64,000 bases of DNA, taken from the NCBI GenBank assembly GCA_029204225.1, contig CM055096.1, positions 46,035,346 to 46,099,345 on the forward strand, read 5' to 3'. The position numbers were made by a program, and so were the translations under genes. Shown here piece by piece: positions 46,821 to 59,815 of the stretch (position 1 is its first letter; every line of letters begins with the position of its first letter). This stretch comes from Diphasiastrum complanatum (lineage: Eukaryota > Streptophyta > Lycopodiopsida > Lycopodiales > Lycopodiaceae). The notes under the pieces were generated by a model. The model did no database searches, was not told where the DNA came from, and was given only the letters and a program-made list of their open reading frames with translations.

Positions 46821-47614
46821 TGTAGAGTCTTCGATCTGACGTTGTAATAGCCCTCCCGCTTGTCAACAAGGGTTAGTTCACTGGATAGGCACCTAACTAT
46901 GCATAGATGCTACTTTTAGTTAGTTCTCTACTTTTTATCTAACTCTACCTCCCATAACACTACTCACACTAACTCTACTCCCCTAACTAACTTCATCATG
47001 ATTGTTGGTGAAGAGAAAGGATAGAATAGAAGAGGAAGAGGAAGGAGAAGAGAGAAAGAGAGAGAGATGAGATGGAGGTTAGCTCAAATGCTCAATTTCA
47101 TTGCTTATGGAAAAACCTTAACTAGCATAAACAAAAAGCATGAGAAATGAAAATAACAAGCAAAGCACAATAGCAGCATAAGCAAGAGTGATTAGCAAAT
47201 GAGGATGCTTGAGCTCTCAAAATGATAGAGTCTTCTCCTCTCTATTAAGCAAGGAAATAGAGTACAAATGATGCTTTTTTATAAAATGGGGAAGGCCCTT
47301 GCCCCAAAATCCTAATGGCTAATATTTACATTGATCCTATCCATTTATCTTGGACCCAACTTAATCCAAGGGTCCACAAAAAGTACATTGAAATTCACAA
47401 GATTCATGTGAGTCCCAATTTGGACCCAACTCTAAAAAGTAATCTCTAAGTTTAAAAATGACTTTCGGCCTCTATTTTTATTTTAATTCAAAGGCCCAAG
47501 TCTGTTTTATTTTATTTACAACTTAAGCTTGCGTGCTCATTGGGCCAAGGGCTTATGCACGCAGGATGCCATGCCCTTGCAACACATTTTATTAGTTGAT
47601 CTTATTTATTTACA
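46821..47614 (-). repeat. 3' LTR of gypsy copy 3 (794 bp)
   Basis: On the minus strand it starts TGTAAATAAATAAG and ends GACTCTACA, collinear with the other two LTRs. A TATAAAA-like sequence is near 47280. The flank after the LTR end is ATGTC (plus-strand GACAT, 46816-46820), inside the transposase-like exon. Confidence 0.7.
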
Positions 47615-48148
47615 ATTCGTTGGGAATACCCCTAACAGGACCCACGACCTGAAGTACTGTCGGTCCCTCGGCACTCTGTTGGTTCAGTAAAGAGTCTTCT
47701 TGGCCCGCCTTTGTTGGATCAAGTAGCCCGTGACATCTTCCATAAAGTTGAGGCAGTCCAATTTCTTCAAGTCCTTGGGCGTGTGAAGGAACTTGTGGAC
47801 TCCTGTCAGCCAGTCTTGGTCGACCCACGCTTGGAATTTGCGCGTCCAGGGATCGCCAAGAAGGGCGGCTCGGTAATACACACGAGCGATAAAGTATTCC
47901 ACTATCTGACCTAGCAGCTTGAACTGGATTTTGTCCTTGCGAAATGTTGAAACAACCAGAAAGTTGTTCAATAGATGCGCAACCACCTAAATGATAGGTT
48001 TCGTGATAGCATCTATCAGGTAACCAATGTTAGTCTAGATTGGAATTTTTGGTGTAGTTTGGGTGATAAAAGGTTTGATTAGAGTTTTGGCCTGATGATG
48101 GGAGATGGGCTTCTTGGTGCCAGAGTCTTCATAGGATGAGGATGCCAT
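47615..48148 (-). pseudogene. Gypsy ORF3, copy 3 (compact, two in-frame deletions)
   Basis: Starts at ATG (48148) with MASSSYEDSGTK, matching copy 2. It jumps to ISHHQAKTLIKPFITQTT, runs through LLNNFLVV.TFRKDKIQFKLL, then jumps directly to IARVYYRAALLGDPWTRKFQ and the C-terminal DLKKLDCLNFMEDVTGYLI. Both jumps (about 280 bp and about 2.34 kb relative to copy 2) join the local reading frames correctly. The Pro-rich, coiled-coil and Gln-rich middle is gone. Two in-frame stops remain near the front, and one ends the frame at KKTLY. Confidence 0.65.
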
Positions 48149-48838
48149 GTTAGCAGTGATAGTTAAAAGGCGAAAGAGTAGGAAAAACAGTGGAAAAGAT
48201 AAAAAGGTGTGGAAACGACAAAAAACTATGAATAAAGAGTGTTGGATGGCATTAACTATAGTTTAGAGGGCAAATCTGTGTTCAGTATGAGCAGATGATA
48301 GCTTGTAGGAAGTTTGGTCACAAACGGAGAACTTGAAAATTTTAGTGAAATTTTGATCAGAGCTTCGCCAACAAAGGTGACAAATGACTCGAAATCAACC
48401 CTTATATAGCAGAATTTAGAGTGCGTATTAGGTGAAATCCACTTTCCCTTGTTCAGTTCCACCCAAATTTTGGCAGGGGCCTTCTTCACAAAATTCTAAG
48501 ACCTCAAGGAAGTCTGCGAGAGTTCAGAAGGTGATTTGACTACCCTAAAAAGGTTCTGCGAGGGTTCAGACTGTCCACGAGGGTTCAACTCTCACGGGAA
48601 GTGATCTCTTGCACAACATGTTCCTATAATTGGATGCTCTACAAGGGTTCTAAAGATTCAACTTCTAGGAACCCTCGCACACACTAAAAAATGAGATTCC
48701 TTCATCAGGAACTCTCGTAGAGATTTTTAAAGATGTTCTGGGTCAGATCTAGTGACTGTCCAAGTTTCAAGAGCTATCTCCCAGGGGATCTCCAAAAATC
48801 ATGAAAAAAGTGCTCTTTTAGAGTGTTTTTTGACGTCG
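48149..48838 (-). promoter_or_regulatory. Spacer and TATA box upstream of ORF3, copy 3
   Basis: Collinear with copy 2 40803-41547. CTATATAAGGG (plus 48399-48409, minus-strand sense) is 251 bp from the ORF3 ATG. Its outer end is fused at 48838/48839 to integrase because 832 bp is missing relative to copy 2. Confidence 0.6.
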
Positions 48839-49261
48839 TGAGCACGCTACACAGGATCTTATTGGATAATTATGCTTGCCCATTACCACGAGGATAATAA
48901 GGCATACTGGTTCTATGGATCACGAAGAATTCTTCCAACATGACCTTGATGGTCTCGTTGATGAAATGACTTTCGCGATCGCTAACTAGCTCCACCGGGC
49001 ATCCAAAGCGCACAATGATATTTTCATAAAGGAACTTGGTAGTGGTCCTAGCATCAGCTACTCTTACTGCCTTGGCTTCGACCCACTTGGTGAGATAGTC
49101 CATGACTACGATTATGTATCAAGCCTGGGAACTCCTTGCTGCAGGGTGAATTGGACCAATGTAATCCAATCCCCACTTTTCGAATGGTGCTTGGGCTAAG
49201 ACCGGGTGCAATAGGTCATAATTCAATCTCGTTGGTCTCCTCGCCCTTGGCACACTGGACA
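48839..49261 (-). pseudogene. Gypsy copy 3 integrase fragment
   Basis: Minus strand, 49261 to 48839: start in VCQRARRPTRLNYD (49250s), then DYIGPIHP, MDYLTKWVEAKAVRVADA, TTKFLYENIIVRFGCP, LVSDRESHFINE and YYPRGNGQA. It keeps the 28 bp deleted from copy 2 near 39806, so it shows the ancestral frame. It is cut at 49261 on the 5' side and at 48839 by the deletion. Confidence 0.85.
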
Positions 49262-50429
49262 TAACATTCTTCCCTCCTTATACTATTTCTATTCTTAGAA
49301 ACTCTCTAAACAGGAAATAATAACAGGAATAGTTCTTTTAACTTTAAATTTCAACCTAGAAAATCATTATCCTTAGTCAAACTTTCACATCAAACAAGTA
49401 CTCAGAGATAATCCTATTTTCCAAATGATAATCTCTACACTGGAGTACAACTCAGGTTTGAAAAAGTACACTAAGCGATAAATTTTAAAACTGGGTTATA
49501 TTCACCATAAATTAGTAACATCACCTTCATGTAAATCATTTACATGAAACATTGGGTGAGATAACCCAACTTAAGAGATTAAAGTTAAAGAGATAATAAA
49601 ATAATTATAAATATAGTCTGACATCATCCACAAACTCTGGCAGATAATTCATAAGTTTTCAAGTACAAATAGCCTTAGAATCCAATTCCAAGATATGATA
49701 ATTCATTTAACTAGGATCTCTAGGAGAATCATTAAGATATAGAATGATTAAAACTCAACTCTGAGTATCTCAGATACTCTTTTGAGTTAAATGCTCATGT
49801 TTCTAACACCAAATGCAAGAAAAATAGCATTCATTCATCTTAATAGACTTGTCTGTCTCCTAAGATAACTGGAAATCCAATTCAAATGAAGAACTGTACT
49901 CAAGCATCTGCAGACCATAAACTGTAGTAGAATGACATTCACTAGATAAATTCAATTCTCCACAAATAAAATACTTATCTTGTGAGAATTTTTGTGAGAT
50001 CCATAGGTCCATAGATCTATAGATCCATAGGAGTAGAGAAATTCAAAAAACTGATCTGAATACTTACTCAAATAATAGATCAAGAATTAATCATCACACT
50101 TAAGAATCATTACAATTTCTTATAATCCTCTGACAATAACTAAGTATCTATTTATGATTTGTCAATCATAAATATTTAGATTCATATGATTCGTCAATCA
50201 TAATTTCCTGAAATCCAAATCATACTTAATCATTCACAAGATACTGGAGTATATGTCTAACATAACTCAGGAAAAGTAAGAGTCATTAAGAAAATACTGG
50301 ATTAAGGAATACTTTCTACCAGGATTTTGAAATTGAAGTGCAATATTCAAGGTCTATAAATCACTGGTAATTAAAGACTGAAAACCATTAGATTGCAATT
50401 AGTTTAGTTTGAATGGCTAAGATTAGGAT
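49262..50429. other. Unassigned AT-rich stretch
   Basis: No recognisable gene, repeat copy or element end. Confidence 0.4.
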
Positions 50430-50646
50430 TCTAGCCAATTAGAAAGGGCCAATGAGAGCCAAGATTGGCTCCCCTCTCAACCATATAAGGAGGCCATTCC
50501 CCATTGTAAGGCATCATCTCTATTCTTAATAAAGCTCTTGCTCTTTCTATTTCTATCTCCATCTCTAGCTATCTCTCTCTCCTTCCTTGGTTGGGACCGA
50601 ATAGTTTGGGGAAGGTGCTCGGGCCTCCCAAGCCTTTCCTAACCAA

Positions 50647-50734
<88 letters not shown>

Positions 50735-50774
50735 ATTGGGATAGAATAGCTTTGGGTAGGCGCTTGAGCCCTCA
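50430..50774 (+). repeat. Possible LTR remnant with CT microsatellite
   Basis: Contains ACCATATAAGGAGGCC (TATA-like, about 50480) and AATAAAGCTCTTGC (polyadenylation-like, about 50528) within 50 bp, then an 84-bp pure (CT)n at 50649-50732. The phrase GGGA.AGAATAG.TT.GGG.AGG occurs on both sides of the CT tract (50595 and 50738). This arrangement suggests an LTR U3-R region. No primer site follows; copia J coding starts at about 50775. Confidence 0.35.
50649..50732. repeat. (CT)42 microsatellite
   Basis: An uninterrupted 84-bp CT run. Confidence 0.95.
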
Positions 50775-52036
50775 AGGAAGTAATGCAGGATGAAATGTCA
50801 TCGATGTATAAGAACAATGTATGGACACTTGCACCTACTATACCTGTTGGAAGGAAACCAGTTGAATGCAGGTGGATCTACAAGATCAAAACAGGTCCTA
50901 ATGGAGAAAACATCAAATAGAAAGCAAGGTTGGTTGCGAAAGGTTTTTCACAAAAATATGGGATCGACTACACTGATACTTTCTCACCGATAGTCAAACA
51001 CACATCAATTCGCTTGTTATTTGCTTATGCAGTGGCTCATGATCTCAAAATACATATTGTGGATGAGAAAATTGCCTTATTGCATGCAAAATTAGAAGAA
51101 GATTTATTCATGGATCAACCACTTGGTTTTATAAGCCAAGAATATCCAGATTTTGGATGTCACATGAATAAAAGCATATATGGTCTGAAACAAGCAGCCA
51201 GACAATGGTTTAGAAAGAAGGACGAAGCACTACGTTCTTTAGACTTTGAACCTTTATTCCTTGAGTTGAATGTCTATATCAAACATGTCAAAAATGTAAT
51301 TATCATTCTAGCTGTTTATGTTGACGACACGCTTATCTTCTCAAGAAAAATTAAATTGATTTCAGATGTCAAAAGAGACATTTTTGGAATTTTTGAAATC
51401 ACTGACCTAGGAGAAACAAAAATCTATCTAGGCTTACAGATCAAAAGAGACTTTGAAGGTGGTAAGTTGTATCTTCACTAACAAAAGTACACTAAAAAAT
51501 CATTGAAGACTTCAACATGCGCGAATGTGAAGGTGTGCATACTCCCATGATTTCTGGAACAATAATGAGTAAGGCAGATTGTCCGCAGACTCTCGAAGAA
51601 GAGAAACAAATGGCCAATACACCCTATCAAAGGCTGATTGGATCATTGTTGTATCTTGCAGACAACACCAGACCTAATATAGCATTTGAAGTATACAGAC
51701 TAAGCCAATTTAATCAGAACCCAGAATCATTGCATTGGAAGTTACCAAAAAGAGTAGTACAATATCTCCAAGAAATGAAAGACTATGGACTGTGTTATTT
51801 GAAGGAAGCTGGACTTCAGATTGAATCTTATAGTGACGCAAGCTAGGCATCCATAAAAGAAGATAGCAAAAGTATTTCAGGAGGTTGTACTCTAGCATCT
51901 AACATAGCCACACTTTGGATAAGCAAAAAGCAAACAGTCGTATCTCAATCTTTGTGTGAGGTTGAATATCTAGCAGTAGCTAAGATGGCAAACGAACTGA
52001 TATGGATCAAACAAATGTTGGAAGGATTTAATGAAA
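50775..52036 (+). pseudogene. Copia J reverse transcriptase and RNase H
   Basis: Begins inside the RT N-terminus (VMQDEMSS, WIYKIKTGPNGE), then ARLVAKGFSQKYGIDYTDTF, KSIYGLKQAARQWF and active site VYVDDTLIF (about 51315, intact). After a frameshift at 51485 it continues with MANTPYQRLIGSLLYL and RNase H (IESYSDAS, SGGCTL, LWISKKQT, VEYLAVAKMANEL). It stops short of the RNase H end at about 52036, where CACTA C starts. Only three stops: among the better preserved RTs here. Confidence 0.85.
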
Positions 52037-54226
52037 CTATTTTTGAACCTTATCTGCCAAACCAAATGAGTCTATCTCTAATTCTACCCAAAAATTTCCT
52101 ATAGCTTCATCATTAATAAGTTGATCTTCAAAAGCTAATGGCAACGGTGATGACGAGTGAGATCGAGAAGGTGTGTCATGTGTCGTCGAATCATCTAATG
52201 ATGATGCATCACGCTCAACGTCATCATTAGCTTGTGAAGCTTGCACATGATCATCCTTCAAAATTGTGTCATTGAATCCATCATCACGATCTTGTTCATG
52301 AGGTGCATCAGCTGGTAGCGCCATGTCCTCCACGACATCTCTATCTTCAAAAATTCTTTTACTTTGAGGAGCGACTTGAATCATGTACCACCATCTGGGA
52401 TCTGAATGATTGGGGTGAAAGACCACCTGTAATTGATTCATGTTACCATAAACATTGATTCGTAGTTAGTATCCATAGCTATTTTACAGTTGCTTGCGTA
52501 TTACTATACACAATATACATTTTTTTGTAGTACACTGAAAATTGATTGATTGACAACAAAAGAGCATAGTCATCTTGAAGACATAGAAAAAATGTACTTG
52601 CTCACATTATTGAGGAAAAACAAATGTGTTGCTTTGATCTATCCAAAGCTTGGTGGAGTCAATGGCAAAATAGCCACTCTCATCTTTCCTGACAGTTGCA
52701 TTGGGACCATTGCAAATAACTTTGAACCATTTGACATCAAATATGAAAAAGTTGAATTGCCTAAATCCAACTTCGAGGATGTCATTGATTGTCCCACAAT
52801 AATCAAGTTGAGAAGAGAGTAGATCAGTGTCCGCCACCGTGCTTGCTCGACTCTCTTGGGTAAATTTTGCCATGACTCCACAATCGTATGTGTTTCTATT
52901 TTTGTCAATGTGCTCCATACGAAAGTGTCGTCCATGCATCCACAGTGCATTGTATTTTTTGTACTAAACAAAATGGAACTAAATGTTTCAGGGATACAAA
53001 AAACATGTACAAAATTGCACATATTAATAAACATGTGAATGCTGATCATCATAGCTTACATGTAAATCGCACCCCTTTGCATATTCTCGCTCTCTTTTTG
53101 TTACTTCATGGTTGTTTGTCGAGGCTTCTCTAAGTGCATCATGCAGCCAATCAAGCTTCATATCCTTGGGTAGAAGGGCGAGGTCAGGTGGGTATGGTTG
53201 TCTTCTATGTCCTCTCCTGAAAGTGGCTCAAGCGGTTTGTCTACGAGCCTTGGCCTCTTCATATAGCAAAATCCACTTTTGCATTTCCTCGCTATTAAAA
53301 ATGCAAAACTTATTTACCTTCTCCCTAAAGGACTCACTCATTCTCATAATCGCTCCTTTTCCTTGAAGAACCTCTCCAACAACATGCTCATCATCTTTCT
53401 TATCCCAAAGATGAGGAATAGAAGGATCGATACGAGTAAGGAACTCTGTGATGTAAACCATGGACTCTTGCAGTAGCCATCCTTCCGCGCTCCCGACATT
53501 CTTGAATATGTGCATCGGGTCCAAATGATGGTTTATCAACAATTCTCCCCAATATGAGAGTTCATGAAATGTTGATAGCCTCTTCATGCCGGGAGGGAGT
53601 CACCCTAGATCTTGATTGGATCTCCAAATCTGAAACCAATCACTTGCCTACAATATTAACAAACAAGCACACACGTTTTATGCAAATTATATATCGCTAG
53701 AAGAAACATAAAGAGAGTAATCATAAAATAAATAATTGACATGTACCATCAATTGGCCCAAATATGTATAGTACCTTCATGGAATGAGGACGTTGACCAA
53801 CAAGCCCATCACGTATAAGGTGATCAGGTGGAAGGTATCGAGTGTGCCCCTCATAAACCATCTTTCGTAGACGTTGTGAGTGATGTGCTTGCAAATACTT
53901 GTCACAAATGGGACACGCATTGTAATCACTAGTTTGGAGCCCTACATTGAGACAAAACAACCTAGTTAATCATGGGTCAAATGTTTGAATTGAAAGTAAA
54001 TTTGTAGATGCACATATAATTTAATATAATAGCATGAATTGAACCAATAGTAAGGACATTTCACCTGAACATTTCCCATATCCAGAAAAGTCATGCATCA
54101 TCCACATCAAGATGTCCTTTATCACAAAATTTCTTTGTCTCAGTGGTCTTGATATATCGCTCACTTGAACTCCTTGCCATAGAATCTTTAGCTCATCTAT
54201 CAAGGGAACCATATACACATCCATAT
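52037..54226 (-). pseudogene. CACTA-C transposase (TNP2 core end, DUF4218-like, DUF4216)
   Basis: Close relative of CACTA-A. Exon 1 end (54224-54065) has MDVYMVPLIDELKILW. The next exon (about 53943-53778) has NACPICDKYLQAHHSQRL and MVYEGHTRYLPPDH. The next (about 53660-53045) has LLINHHLDPMHIFKNVGS, then joins EGWLLQESMVYITEF and HLWDKKDDEHVVGEVL. About 900 bp present in CACTA-A is missing at this join. After a GT donor near 53045, a DUF4216-type exon (52960-52607) has YDCGVMAKFTQESRAS, DYCGTINDILEVGF and SGYFAIDSTKLW. A last exon (52441-52037) has VVFHPNHSDPRWWYMIQVA and an acidic tail. The 5' part is cut at 54226 by a repeat. Confidence 0.85.
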
Positions 54227-54227
54227 T

Positions 54228-54520
54228 TCATCAATAAATGTAGAGATTTGTTTCTAAAATGTGTAGATGTATTTTCATAAATCCTAACGTAAAATAAAAT
54301 TGAATAAAACAAAAGATACGAGATAAACATTATGAATAGAAGTATATAATCTAGCATCTATGAGTTGGTAACAATCTAGCATATAACCTGTTTATGAATT
54401 GTAAAAAATGTATGAGCAGAGGTCGGAATGGACCTCAAGATGGTATACTACCTTAAACAGATCCAGATATTCCGAGGTCTGTTCCGACCTTCACTAATTC
54501 CCACCCCAGTTCATAGATGT
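54228..54520 (-). repeat. Inverted copy of module W
   Basis: The reverse complement matches 57126-57370 and 57481-57720: landmarks TTTTATGAAAACATA, ACACATTTTAGAAACAAA and the pair GGTCGGAAT...CCGAGGTC.GTTCC. It abuts the broken 5' end of CACTA-C. Confidence 0.6.
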
Positions 54521-55356
<836 letters not shown>

Positions 55357-56404
55357 AACCAACACTCCCAATTCTAGGAAGGTGTGTAGCCATTGTTTTC
55401 TTCCAATAAAGACATGGTTCAAATGTTTCTTGTTGGACGATATGTACCACGAGAAAGCCCAAATGTCGTAGGGAGGGAGCATGTGGTGACATTTTGGAAT
55501 AGGGTATAACTGTAACGTTCGGGAGTTTTGATTAGCACTCTATTGTGTTCCTTTTTTTCTTTCTCCTCGTGTGTGTTTGGGTTTTAGGGTTTAGGGTGTG
55601 CGTGTGTGCATGCGTGCATGTGTGTGATGCCATTCGCTTATGTTTCATGATTTGTTAGATCTTAATTTATTCATGTGTGTGTGTGTATGTGTGGTTCTCG
55701 TATCATAGTTTGCCCTATTATAGGTATTGAGTCAAAGCTACGAGGGCAATACCAACATATAAATCAATTTTTCATCTATAATTAACCACATACCCTAAAC
55801 CCTAACAATATCGGTGAACACACGAATCCATTGAGGATGAAAAGGGGGCTAACTGGCTCCGCGATCGAATTGTCTGTGCCGATAGGGTGTCTCGCCTAAA
55901 AATGATGATACCAAAGAGGCATATGGTGTGCAGGCCGTTGATGTTCTTGAACCTCATGGTTCACCACATCGAAATGAGAAAAGTGTCTGCTACTTCAAAT
56001 TCAATAACTCTAAAAGGTTGCATGAGGTTCACTTGGATTCAAACAAATGTCCACATGTAACCACTTTGAAGTGTTGAGTTCGAAGTAGCAACATCTATTT
56101 CTCTCTTTGATGCTACAAACCGTGTGGTTCAAGGACTGCCATGGGCCTACACACAATAGTCCTCTTTTGTGTATTCATAGAAGAGACACCCCCTCGTTAC
56201 GTACGAGTCACTTGTGGGGCCAGTGAGCCTCTTATTGATGTCTATTCCTCAATGTGGTTTAATCTGAATCATCATTGTTGTTTGAACTTGAAATGGTCAT
56301 GAATTGACAGTACATATGTGTTGGCATTGGCGTTGTAGCTATGAGTCAATATACATAAAAGTTTTGGCATCCGTTTCACAATGCTCTAGTTTTTTTAGCC
56401 CACA

Positions 56405-56510
<106 letters not shown>

Positions 56511-56631
56511 ATAATGTTATTTTAATATATGCTAGATTGTTACCAGCTCATAAATGCTAGATTATATACCTCTGTTCATAAATTTTTACATAAATGTTTA
56601 TCTCCTATCTTTTGTTGTAGATGCACGTTTT

Positions 56632-56750
<119 letters not shown>

Positions 56751-57065
56751 ATGAAAGAGTTAAAGGTAACCAACACTCCCAATTCTAGGAAGGTGTGTAG
56801 CCCTTGTTTTCTTCATGGCTCAAATGTTTCTTGTTGGACGATAAGTTCCACGAGAAAGCCCAAACACCGTAGGGAGGGATCATCTGATGACATTCTGGAA
56901 TAGGATATAATTGTACGGTTCATGAATTTAGGTTGGCACTCTATTATGATCTTTCTTTTTTTCTTCTCATGTGTGTTTAGGTTTTAGGGTCTAGGGTGTG
57001 TATGTGCGTGTGTGCGTGTGTGATGCCATTCATTTATATTTCATAATTGCCAATTCATGCTACCC

Positions 57066-57720
57066 TCATAAATTTTTACATAAATGTTTATCTTCTATCT
57101 TTTGTTGTAGATGCATGTTTTGTAGTGTAGGACTACATTCAATTTTATTTACATTGGGTTTTATGAAAACATATCTACACATCTTAGAAATAAATCTGTA
57201 CTTTTATTTATAAATTTGTTGATAATGGGTAGATTTATCAGCTGGGGTGCTAATCAGTTGAGGTCGGAATAGACCACAGAATATCTAGATCTGTTTAAGG
57301 CAATATACCATCTCTTATTCCGAGGTCCATTCCAACCTCTGCTCATACATTGCTAGATTGTATGCTAGATTATATGCTAGATTGTTACCAGCTCATAAAT
57401 GCTAGATTATGTACCTCTGCTCATAAATTTTTATATAAATGTTTATCTACTATCTTTTGTTGTAGACGCACATTTTGTAGTGTAAGACTACATTCAATTT
57501 TATTTATATTAGGTTTTATGAAAACATAATTACACATCTTAGAAACAAATATGTACTTTTATTTATAAATCTGTTGATAATGGGTACATCTATCAACTAG
57601 GGTGGGAATCAGTTGAGGTCGGAATATCTGGATCTGTTTAAGAGAGTATATCATCTCTTCATCTGAGGTCCATTCTGACCTCTGCTCATACATTTGTTAC
57701 AGTTCATAAATAGATTAATA
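57066..57720. repeat. Tandem duplication Z-W, about 355-bp unit
   Basis: Zb-W1 and Zc-W2 are adjacent direct repeats (TCATAAATTTTTA, TTTTGTTGTAGA, then TTTTGTAGTGTA and GACTACATTCAATTTTATTT). Here TTTTGTAGTG, the reverse complement of CACTACAAAA, is intact. That is the form of a CACTA terminal repeat end. Confidence 0.7.
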
Positions 57721-57824
57721 TACGCTAGATTGTTACCAACTCATAAATGCTAGATTATATACCTCTGCTCATAAATTTTTACATAAATGTTTATCTCCTA
57801 TCTTTTGTTGTAGATGAACGTTTT

Positions 57825-57926
<102 letters not shown>

Positions 57927-58844
57927 AAAGGTAACCAACACTCCCAATTCTAGGAAGGTGTGTAACTCTTGTATTTTTCCGTTAAAGGCGTTTCTTGTTG
58001 GACGATAAGTTCCACAAGAAAAGCCCAAATGTCGTAGGGAGGGAGCATGTGGTGACACTTTGGAATAGGATATAACCGTATGGTTTGGGAGTTTTGATTA
58101 GCACTCTACTATGTTCTTTCTTTTTTTCTCCTCATGTGTGTTTAGGTTTTAGGTTTTAGGGTCATGTATCATAGTCCGAGCTTTTATAGGTATTGAGTCA
58201 AAGCTAAAAGGGCAATACCAACATATAAATCATTTTTCCATCTCCAATTAACCACATACCCTAAACCCTAACAATATTGGTGAACACACAAATCCATTGA
58301 CGATCCAAAGGGGGCTAACTGGCTCCTCAATCGAGTTGTCTATGTTGATTGGGTGTCTTGCCTGAAAATGACGACACCAAAGAGGCATATGGTGTGCAGG
58401 CCGTTGACGTCCTTGAGCCTCATGGTTCACCATGTCGAAATGAGAAAAGTGTGTATGCTACTTCAAACTCAATAACTTTAAAAGGTTGCATGAGGTTCAT
58501 TTGGATTCAAACAAGTGTCCACATGTAACCACTTTGAAGTGTTTCGAAATAGCAGCATCCTTTTCTCTCTTCGATGCTACGAACTGCAAGGTTCAAGGAA
58601 TGCCATGATCCTACACACCATACTCTTCTTTTGTGTCTTCATATAAGAGACACCCCCTCGTTACATACGAGTCACTTGTGGGGCCAGTGAGACTCTTATT
58701 GATGTCAATGTGGTTCAATTTGGATCATCATTGTTCCTTGAACTTGAAATGGTCGTGAATGGACAATACATGTGTAGTTATGAGTTAGTATACATAAAAT
58801 TTTTGGCATCTATTTCACAAAACTCTGTTTTTTTTAGTCCACTG

Positions 58845-59000
<156 letters not shown>

Positions 59001-59080
59001 GGTAATGTTTTCTTTTACTATTTTTGAGACTCCCCTTGGTTGTCTGCAGTATTTATCCTTCTTATTTCGTTGCACCCATT

Positions 59081-59815
59081 ATGTCAGATGATGGATCTCC
59101 TAGTTAGAGTTCAGGTCATAGTCGCAGGTCATCTCGTCTTTCCTCTATGAGCGAGAGTGATCTCATTAGCTACCTTGATCAATTGTCTTCCTCGCAGCAA
59201 GAGAGGGTCTTAAAACGATTGAGGGCTTGACGCGAGGCTCCCAGCTCCTCTCAATTGGTTGAGATACATCATCAACTGAGGAGATTCAGTCGACTCCTCA
59301 TGTAGACCAATCACATGTTTTCTCTTCCCGTGAGGGTCACTCCGACAAGGGTCGCACCTCTACCCATGGCGCTATTGCCAATGCTTTCTCTTGACATTCT
59401 TAGGAGAGGAGGAGGAGTGCCTCAGTGTCTCTTGTTGTGGAGGATGTGGCAATGACCCTGATATCCCCGATGTGGTCATGAGTCCTGTCTGCATAGCACA
59501 TCTCGTCGTGGGGGGTCCCTACTTCGAGATACACTAAACCAAGAAGCAACACATATGTCACACGATACCGAGACTCATGCATCTGTCACACCTGAGATTC
59601 TTGGCATGCCCACTTTCACCTCTCACATTTTCTATCCTTCTGGACCCACTGCCACTGAGTTTTTTCCTTCCGGCTATACTCTGTGGGGTCACGTTTCACC
59701 ATGAGGTTCTCAGCCCACTACCCTCTAGTCCCCCCCTATCTATTCTCCCATCCTGACACCCCCCCCCTTGGTAATTCTCCCCCCGGTACCCCCCCCTTCT
59801 AATACACTACGTACA
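59081..59815 (+). pseudogene. CACTA accessory ORF (Ptta/TNPA-like), N-terminal part
   Basis: Starts at ATG 59081 after an AG acceptor-like site (CTGCAG). It encodes MSDDGSPS, a Ser/Arg run (SGHSRRSSRLSSMSES), DLISYLDQLSSSQQERVLKR, and then frame-shifted, increasingly Pro/Thr/Ser-rich sequence to about 59800 (TSHIFYPSGPTATEFFPSGY). Acidic-Ser start plus Pro-rich middle fits CACTA accessory proteins. It stops at about 59815 against copia K. The matching C-terminal part, also starting in a Pro-rich section, is at 24837-24210 on the minus strand. Several stops. Confidence 0.45.

Noticed and set aside
46843-46853. LTR end at TTACA (46843) giving a TGTAA/TTACA terminus for gypsy copy 3
   Set aside because: The next 22 bp still match the corresponding positions of copy 2 (16 of 22) and partly copy 1, so the end was moved to 46821.
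55575-55610. Telomere-like TTTAGGG
   Set aside because: Only about two units; not a telomeric array or chromosome end.
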